64,000 nt of DNA from Coprinellus micaceus (Eukaryota > Basidiomycota > Agaricomycetes > Agaricales > Psathyrellaceae). The position numbers and the translations under genes were made by a program. Location: assembly GCA_951394405.1 (NCBI GenBank), contig OX596342.1, forward strand, positions 1,240,001-1,304,000. Reading direction: 5' to 3'. This document shows positions 58,401 through 64,000 of the stretch, in pieces. A model generated the notes under the pieces. The model worked only from the letters and a program-made list of their open reading frames with translations, was not told the DNA's origin and did not search any database. Each line of letters begins with the position of its first letter. Positions within the stretch are counted from its first letter, which is position 1.

Positions 58401-59421
58401 CGCGCGTGGGCAACCGCGCACGGCGTGTTTTGGGACGGATGCGTCTGTTCCCAAGACATCGACCAGGCATCATACGACTGCGGCCTTCGTTTTCGAAGGC
58501 CCGGTCGACCTCTCTGGCTCGTCTGCTTGGGCAGCGGGCAAGGTGCTGGCGTCCGACGCCGAGCTCTTTGCGATCCGGAACGCAGTCCTTAAGGGTTCGT
58601 CCCTCGAGGAATGCGACCGGATAGTCATCTTCACCGACTCTATTGCCATGGCAAAACGAGCGGTAGATCCGTCTGTTCACTCTGGGCAGGCTCATTCGCT
58701 TACCGTTTGTCGGAAGCTTGTCGCCTGGCTGTCAGGATTCCCTGACCGCAAGGTTATGTTCGTTGAGGTCCCCTCCAAGTTGGAATGGGGGATCCAGCAC
58801 CAGGCACATCTTCGTGCTCGCAGCCTCCCTCCCATCGTTTTGGGAGAGAGACCGGAAACTTCGTTGGATGGCGTGCGCAAGCACGTTGCCGACTCAGCGT
58901 TGGACGCGTGGACTACCATGGCCCGCGACCCTGACTATCTCGGACACCAGTTCCTGGTGTTCAGCGACCCCAAGGGGAAGCCTCTTCGTCCCACGTACGC
59001 CAATGGCGGTACGTGGCTACGTAATGTCAACGAGGACAACATACTCTGCGCGCGCTTCGCCAGAGCCGTTCTCAATCATGCCCCGATAGGCGAGTACTAT
59101 CGACGGTTTAACATTCCAGGCCACGACACTCATGAATGTGAGTGCGGTCACCCGACGCAGACCCGGCGTCACATCTTCACGCACTGCGGAGTGCTTGAAA
59201 CTCTCGATCGGATTCCCCGCTTTTTGCGAGAGTTCGTCGGATTCTTGATGGAGAACCCGCCCGCATTTCTTTCGGGTTCCAATATCGTCACCCACCGCCA
59301 GTGGGTATTGGATGAGTGGCTCGCGGCCCTCTCTGGATGGTGCTGTAAAGGCCAACGGTTTACGCGCGTAGAACTGGGTAGCCGGCGTGACGTGTCAGTC
59401 CCTACAACTGATTGCGGATGA
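55432..59421 (+). CDS. LINE-A ORF2: AP endonuclease, reverse transcriptase, RNase H
   Basis: An open frame of 1,329 codons that carries out target-primed reverse transcription in the nucleus. The endonuclease occupies about residues 8-240, with FLQEPPW, GDFNCHSSQWDDE (about 155) and SDHVPLTSV (about 235). The RT starts with SAPGPDHVTWAHLKY and has AFRPIVLLNTLGKLVEKMIS, VLAFDIAQFFPSINHEF, GQGSALSPVLSALI and the catalytic SYVDDGSF (about 681). RNase H begins near 1,000 (GTDASVPKTSTRHH), with DAELFAIRNAV and IVIFTDSIAMAKRAVD. The protein ends with a conserved zinc motif CECGHPTQTRRHIFTHC (about 1,233). The start ATG shares its A with the ORF1 stop (TAATG), which suggests termination-reinitiation. 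Confidence 0.93.
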   Translation: MVRSVISKLRVCTFNIAKSYESVNVFLERECNKLDVLFLQEPPWRLIRHAPSATDKEGSEVIGSPRHPQWSCLAPAVAPGTKPRVLTYISRRLDTMRPTYRRDLIDDRDVMIISLFVGNEPIHLMNVYSDDQHRGIDLIAERAHRLPQLHHMSGDFNCHSSQWDDEVAHHRAKAVLLMDTAATLGLEYAPPQNIGPTFVSRADENIRSVIDLVFLPPPEVIASAPLRNLPLQGESDHVPLTSVIHLDHAVERIQGRTLKPKSDPETEFLVQVMQDLPALNGVHDLGTREGIDSLSSAIVDVFNRAWLAHSEEYIVTPHSKKWWDEECQKAYDEYQGDNSPETRRAFRSVVRKTKREFFDERIKDISETHGRPWDLMSWIKERKNPPSEAIQFNGEPCHELGQLWGALHGTYNAANDRPIDTSVLEPLEDLDVREWPVFSSLELREALQACSSRSAPGPDHVTWAHLKYILAAPECERLIIDLANACMEVGHWPKHFKDSVSVIIPKPNKPSYDTPKAFRPIVLLNTLGKLVEKMISNRFQFDMIKYDLVDPNQMGGVRQRSTEDAGLYLTHLVRTGWAKGYHTSVLAFDIAQFFPSINHEFLLEVLRKMGFHPRVVAFFKSYLVERHTSYVWNNYTSEPFRADVGVGQGSALSPVLSALIVAPIMKLYRIRERGLGTTLISYVDDGSFAAQSPDIATNCVMLRHAYAVMFDLFTAAGLVMEHTKNELFHFSRAHSGWDRPIDLGFAPFTGDTPLKPKKFWRYLGFYFDRKLTFQEHVRYYTCKALTTVMAMRMLGNSTRGLTPKNKRILFRACVLPVATYGHRLWYYEGAKNIGALKALTTMQRKAACWIVGAFRTSPTGGVECLAGLPPIRLHLRKLSQRAVFRTATLSETHPLRSLLPEEFRKGADPHYGSSVWLPLEKQGKVRDAITQTAKNLGSLTEVFSPVAEEALPGLRLMDLFEAQVKFNEYDTYGEEPLNRRRTELNTLFNVARGQPRTACFGTDASVPKTSTRHHTTAAFVFEGPVDLSGSSAWAAGKVLASDAELFAIRNAVLKGSSLEECDRIVIFTDSIAMAKRAVDPSVHSGQAHSLTVCRKLVAWLSGFPDRKVMFVEVPSKLEWGIQHQAHLRARSLPPIVLGERPETSLDGVRKHVADSALDAWTTMARDPDYLGHQFLVFSDPKGKPLRPTYANGGTWLRNVNEDNILCARFARAVLNHAPIGEYYRRFNIPGHDTHECECGHPTQTRRHIFTHCGVLETLDRIPRFLREFVGFLMENPPAFLSGSNIVTHRQWVLDEWLAALSGWCCKGQRFTRVELGSRRDVSVPTTDCG

Positions 59422-59770
59422 ACGCTGGACTAAGTTGTGTGCTTCCACGGAGGTGCATGCCGGAGGGTGTAGGGAACCCCCCGGGAGCCTGGATCGAAAC
59501 GCGTTTACTTAGTAGCCGGTCGGCTAAGTCTGGGGAGGGGTACCGCGATAAAACTTATCCTTCTGGCGTCGCCTACAAAGGCTTCGCACACGAGTCTTGG
59601 ACCTCGCTTCGGGGGAGTCCTATCTTTCGCCCTATCGCTGCGTTTATGCGTCTGTCTGTAACTGCCGGTTGTATGTATCGTAGAAATACTTTGTGTATTA
59701 GCTAGCGACCGGACTGCCTCTGTGCCCCGGTATATAAAAACTGAATTCAAAAAAAAAAAAAAAAAAAAAA

Positions 59771-60496
59771 ACTGCAGGAAGGAAGGCCACGACGCCGAGT
59801 TGTCGAACTGTCCGTTCTGGTATGCGAGGTTCAACCGCACCCAGATCGACACACTCAACAAGCAGGTACGTGATCGTCAAGATCGTGGCAGGCTTCAATC
59901 TAACCCAGTCCTTCCTAATGTCTAGTACAACATTACGGAAGATTAGGGTTTTATCTTTCAATATTGCTGAGTCTCCTAAGGACCTTGTAGTACTCCTCAA
60001 ATCGCAATGTAAATCGTTCGATATCGTCTTCTTGCAGGAGCCTCTTTGGAGGCTCATTCGCCACGCTCCCTCCGCGCATGACAAGGAAGGTACAGTGGTA
60101 TGGGGCTCGCCCCGTCATCCTAAGTGGACCTGCATGGTCCCTCCCACCGAGCCTGAGACACGTCCGCGTGTCATGGCCTATGTAAATAAGAGATTGGATG
60201 TTCTTCGTCTGACGTACCGTCGGGATCTCATCGACGACCGAGATGTAATGGTTATCTCCCTGTTCACAGGCGACGAGCCCATGCATCTCATGAATGTATA
60301 CTCAGATGCCGACCATCAACCTATTCACTTGCTCGATTGCTGCGCAAATTCCCTCCCAACCATGGATTACATGGTGGGAGACTTCAACTGTCACTCCAGG
60401 GAGTGGGACGACGCCGTTCCAAACCATGGAGATACAGCTATTCTACTGTTGGAAACAGCAGCCTGTCTAGGTGTGGAATATTCCCCACCTGTTAAT
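59771..60496 (+). pseudogene. LINE-B ORF1 end and ORF2 endonuclease, right of LINE-A
   Basis: It starts with the second copy of the 14-bp duplication, then the ORF1 end (GHDAELSNCPFWYARFNRTQ). An 8-nt overlap (ATGTCTAG) leads into ORF2: MSSTTLRKIRVLSFNIAESP, FLQEPLWRLIRHAPSAHDKE, YRRDLIDDRDVMVISLF, and GDFNCHSREWDDA. It is cut at CCCCACCTGTTAAT (60483-60496) by the T-run of the next element. Up to that point I see no stop. Confidence 0.85.
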
Positions 60497-60938
60497 TTTT
60501 TTTTTTTTTTTTTGACATCAGGTTTTGTATTCCGGGGCATGATGGCAGTCTGGTCGCTATCAGACATACAGAGAGAGCGCGAGCGTCACTAACTAAGTAC
60601 TACAGCATTTATGAGAAGTGAAGTTTGACGATTTGGGGACGCCTGGCGCTTGAGGTTTTACCCCCAACCAGCAGACAGATAATGAAAGGCCTTGCGGCAC
60701 TAACAGATCAGTATATTGAGTCGGCATTCCCACCCAGCCCAGTCTAATCCCCACCAGTACCAGTCCGCCACAAGGTGTTGTGGGCCCCTGAACGGTTTCC
60801 CTCACGGTAGCGGTGCTTCGGGTACCCTTCATCCACATCAGTTGCAAGGACTGACACGTCAAGGTACCTACCCAACTCCCTTCTCGTGAGACCTTTAACC
60901 AGCAAAGACCAGTCCAAGCCAGCTGAGGCCACGTCCTC

Positions 60939-63900
60939 TCAACCATCCCCCTGTGGGGCGTACTCAAACCCAAAGGCAAATGCCTTTGGGTTATCTTCTA
61001 AGAACCAAACGAGCTCCCAGACGTAGCGGGGGTCACGATCGGCGGTCTCCAGCACTCCGCACTGGGTAAAGATATGATGCCTAGTTTGCATCGGACAACC
61101 GCACTCACACTCGTGTGAGTCTTGGTTACGAATATTGAACTGTTGGCGATATTCGCCAGTCGGTGCGTGATTGAGAATGGCTCTGCACATACGTGCACAA
61201 AGCGCATTGTTCTCGTTGACGTGTCGGAGCCACACTCCCCCATTGGAGTATGTCGGACGGATTGGCTTCCCCTTGGGGTCGCGCAGCACCATGAACTGGT
61301 GCCCTAGATAATCTGGGTTGCGTGCCTGAGTAGCCCATGCGTCCAGGGCGGAATCGGCAACATGCTTGCGCACGCTATCGAGAGAGGTAGCGGGTCTCAC
61401 CCGTGCAGGAGTGGGAGGGAGGCTCCGCGCGTGCAGATGTGCACGATGTTGAAGACCCCACTTCAACTTTGAAGGGGTCTCAATGAAGTCCACCCGTCTG
61501 TCCGCCTTGGCAGCAAACCAGGTGTGGAGGGCCTTACAGGTTGCAAGCGAAAGTGCCTGGCCCGAATGGATCCCCGGATCGACTGCTCTCTTAGCCATGG
61601 CCAGAGAGTCAGTAAATATCACAATCTGATCACAGTGTTTTAGGGCCGTAGCCCTTCCAACTGCCATGCGAATCGCTAAGAGCTCGGTGTCAGATGACAG
61701 GACACGTCCTGCCACCATGACTCCCTTGCTCCGCTGGTTGCCTAGGCCTTTGTAAACGTAGGCCACAGTCACATTATGCCTGGTGGCCTTGGGGACGGAC
61801 GCGTCCACCCCTGTGCACACCCTGCGGATGTTGGTACTCAGCAAGTTCCATAGAGTGTTCAGTTCCTGTCGGCGTCTCTCGAAGATGTCTTCGTCGTACC
61901 GCTGGAAACTGTTGAAGTGGACTTGGGCCCCATAGAGGTCCATCATCCTAGATCCTGGAGTGTTTTCAACCGCACATGGCTCGAACTTCTCCATCAGTTT
62001 TGGCAGTCCCCTGAGGGTCTGGCCTATAGTGTCCTTTACGCGGCCGCAGTTCACCGGGGAGAGGTGACGGGCAGCCCCATAATGGGGGGAGGCACTCCCA
62101 CTGTGTTCCTCTGGTAAGAGGGATCTCAGAGGGTGTGTGTCGGATAATGTCGCTGTCTGGAACACTGCGCGTTGCGAGAGTTTCCGAAGGTGAAGACGAA
62201 TGGGTGGGAGGCCTGCAAGGCACTCCACTCCCCCAGTAGGAGACGTACGAAACGCTCCTATTATCCAACATGCTGCCTTACGCTGCATGGAGGTTAGGAT
62301 TTTGAGTGCACCTTGGATTTTGGCGCCCTCGTAATACCACAGTCTGTGTCCGTATGTGCAGATCGGAATCACGCACGCACGAAACAAGATGCGTTTGTTC
62401 TTGGGCGACAGCCCTCGAGTAGAGTTACCAAGCATTCTCATTGCCATTACGGTGGTGAGAGCCTTGGTCGAGTAAAACCGGATGTGTTCTTTGAAGGACA
62501 GGAACCGGTCGAAGAAGAAGCCCAAGTAGCGCCAATACTGCTTGGGTTTCAGAGGGGTGTCCCCTGTGAAGGGGGCATAACCGAGATCAAGGGGCATACG
62601 GAAGTCCGTGTGGCCCTTGGAGAAGTGGAAGAGTTCTGTCTTGTCGTGTTCCAAGACGAGCCCTGCCCTTGTAAACATATCGAAAAGGCACTGGTATGCA
62701 TGATACAGATGCACGCAGTTCTCTTCAATATCGCGAGACTGGACGATGATAGTGCCATCGTCCACGTATGATATCAAGGTAGCGAGTTTCCCCTCTGGCC
62801 TCAATCAGAAGAGCTTCATGATTGGAGCTATGACAAGGGCAGACAATACGGGTGAGAGGGCCGAGCCCTGTCCCACCCCCACGTCCGCCCGGAAAGGATC
62901 CGAGGTAGAGCCATTCCACACATACGATGTGTGGCGCTCCACCAGGTAGGATTCAAAGAAGGTCACCACCATAGGGTGGAAGCCTTGCTTGTGAAGTACC
63001 TCAAGTAAGAACTCGTGGTTGATGGACGGGAAGAACTGAGCGATGTCAAAGGCCACAACACTCGTCTTAAGTCCTGCTGCCCATCCCGTCCGCACAAGGT
63101 GCGTGAGGAATAGGCCTGCATCTTCGGTGGAGCGCTGACGCACCCCTCCCATTTGATTTGGGTCGACAAGATCGTACTTGATCATGTCAAACTGAAAACG
63201 GTTGGAAATCATCTTTTCAACCAATTTACCAAGGGTGTTCAAGAGCACAATGGGTCTGAACGCCTTTGGGGCGGAGTAGGACGGCTTATTCGGTTTCGGT
63301 ATGATAATCGAAAGCGAGTCCTTGAAGTGTTTTGGCCAGTGCCCGGTTTTTATGCAGGCATTGGCTAAGTCCATCACTACCTTTTCGCATTCAGGTACAG
63401 TGAATATATACTTCAGGTGCTGCCATGTAACATGGTCAGGGCCTGGAGCGGAGCGAGATGAGCAAGCCTCTAGGGCTTGTCTCATTTCTAAGAGAGAGAA
63501 CACTGGCCATTCCCTGACAGGCTCGTCGGGGAGTTCGTCTAGTAGACTCAGATCGACCGGTCGGTCGTTGGCCGCGTTGTAGGTGCCGTGAAGGGCTCCC
63601 CAAAGCTGGTCGAGATTGTGACAAGGCTGTCCGTTGTGTTGGGTAGCCTCGCACGGCGGGTTCTTGCGCTCCTTGACCCAGTCCATTAGGTCCCAGGGGC
63701 GCTTGTCTGTTTCTGAGATGTCCTTGATGCGCTCATCAAAGAACTCTCACCTTGATGCGCTCATCAAAGAACTCTCACCTTGTCTTCTTTACAAGACGTC
63801 GAAATGCACCACGAGTTTCAGCAGAGTCATCCGCTTTCCACTCGTCGTACGCCTTCTGACATTCGTCAGACCACCACTTCTTAGAGCGGGGGGTGATGAT

Positions 63901-64000
63901 GTACTCTTCTGAATGGGCGAACCACGCATCAGAGAACACCTTTTCAATCGCCACAGAGAGTTCCTCCACTCCTTCCGCGCTGTTGAGATCATACAGGTCG
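60939..64000 (-). pseudogene. LINE-B ORF2 (endonuclease end, RT, RNase H), disrupted
   Basis: From the right edge on the minus strand: AHSEEYIITPRSKKWWSDEC, RPWDLMDWVKERKNPPCEAT, SAPGPDHVTWQHLKYIF, AFRPIVLLNTLGKLVEKMIS, VVAFDIAQFFPSINHEF, GQGSALSPVLSALVIAPIM, a TGA stop at 62805-62807, then SYVDDGTIIVQS. RNase H follows (GVDASVPKATRHNVTVAYVY, IVIFTDSLAMAKRAVDPG), and the C-terminal zinc motif CECGCPMQTRHHIFTQC. The stop is TGA at 60939-60941. A further TGA (63775-63777) and a frame-shifting 28-bp duplication lie upstream. LINE-A has Arg at the position of the 62,805 stop. Confidence 0.87.
63723..63778. repeat. 28-bp tandem duplication in LINE-B ORF2
   Basis: Two adjacent identical 28-bp units (63723-63750 and 63751-63778) cover the codons for EFFDERIK. 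The related fragment at 44.5 kb has one copy. Since 28 is not a multiple of three, the duplication shifts the frame. Confidence 0.9.

Larger units (their letters stand above)
53005..59770 (+). mobile_element. LINE-A, full-length and apparently intact non-LTR retrotransposon
   Basis: This is a 6,766-bp element with a 118-bp 5' leader, two open ORFs overlapping as TAATG, a 3' UTR of about 330 bp and a poly(A) tail (59749-59770). It is flanked by a perfect 14-bp duplication ACTGCAGGAAGGAA (52991-53004 and 59771-59784). The insertion lies inside a LINE-B ORF1, whose frame reads across once the element is removed. The combination of endonuclease, RT and RNase H fits the Tad-like fungal LINEs. I see no stop or frameshift, so this copy could be active. 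Confidence 0.92.
60496..64000 (-). mobile_element. LINE-B, minus strand, runs off the right edge
   Basis: The poly(A) tail appears as T residues at about 60496-60513. The 3' UTR covers 60514-60938 and ORF2 extends from 60939 to beyond the window. It is inserted antisense into the LINE-B endonuclease region on its left. ORF2 carries nonsense changes and a 28-bp duplication, so it is inactive. The 5' end is not visible. Confidence 0.87.

Noticed and set aside
52844..60496. A single very large gene reading through LINE-B and LINE-A
   Set aside because: The perfect 14-bp duplication and poly(A) tail show that LINE-A is an insertion into LINE-B.
17865..64000. CRISPR array, prophage or bacterial operon signals
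   Set aside because: The repeats are LTRs, TIRs and palindromes, not regularly spaced. Spliced genes and non-LTR retrotransposons show that the DNA is fungal nuclear.

Overview
The window comes from the nuclear genome of a basidiomycete fungus, most likely an agaricomycete. The host genes have many short introns (mostly about 45-70 nt, GT..AG). They also belong to fungal families: a class II myosin tail, a Ypk1/Gad8-type AGC kinase, a site-2 protease, ribosomal protein eL38 and a P5A ATPase. The mobile elements (LINEs with an RNase H domain, copia, gypsy, hAT, Ndc10/Crypton-like) are the usual agaricomycete set. I cannot name the species.

Positions 1-17,386 are a compact, gene-dense block. 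It holds the myosin-II heavy-chain C-terminus (+), a nucleotidyltransferase of the non-canonical poly(A)/(U) polymerase family (+), a TORC2-pathway AGC kinase (+), a four-span MARVEL-like membrane protein (-), a site-2 protease (+), eL38 (-) and the ER P5A ATPase (+). The last two are divergent across only about 180 bp.

From about 17.8 kb to the right edge I see no ordinary host gene. This part is a nested transposon block: a solo LTR carrying a second solo LTR; a 92-bp hairpin MITE; a complete but dead hAT element with 18-bp TIRs; two copies and one truncated inverted copy of a roughly 1-kb non-autonomous TIR element; a gypsy pol remnant; and an Ndc10/GCR1-C (Crypton-like) gene split by another solo LTR.

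From 33 kb the block is mostly non-LTR retrotransposons of three families, called here LINE-A, LINE-B and LINE-C. A 6.4-kb LINE-C sits in a LINE-B copy that is also interrupted by a 2.7-kb AGCT-rich foldback element. A copia element at 45.4-52.8 kb carries two further insertions in its gag-pol frame. One of these is an unusual 653-bp unit made of a copia LTR joined to a tRNA-like sequence. LINE-A (53,005-59,770) is the youngest-looking element: both ORFs are open, it ends in a poly(A) tail, and it has a perfect 14-bp target duplication inside a LINE-B copy. A second LINE-B, on the minus strand, runs off the right edge.

The insertion order can be read from the nesting. Several dead elements carry TGA stops where CGA is the likely ancestor, which points to cytosine deamination at CpG. 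The most unusual items are the LTR plus tRNA-like unit, the intact LINE-A with a TAATG stop/start overlap, the split Ndc10-like gene, and complementary LINE-B junctions at 45.05 and 60.5 kb that look like the two ends of one rearranged insertion.
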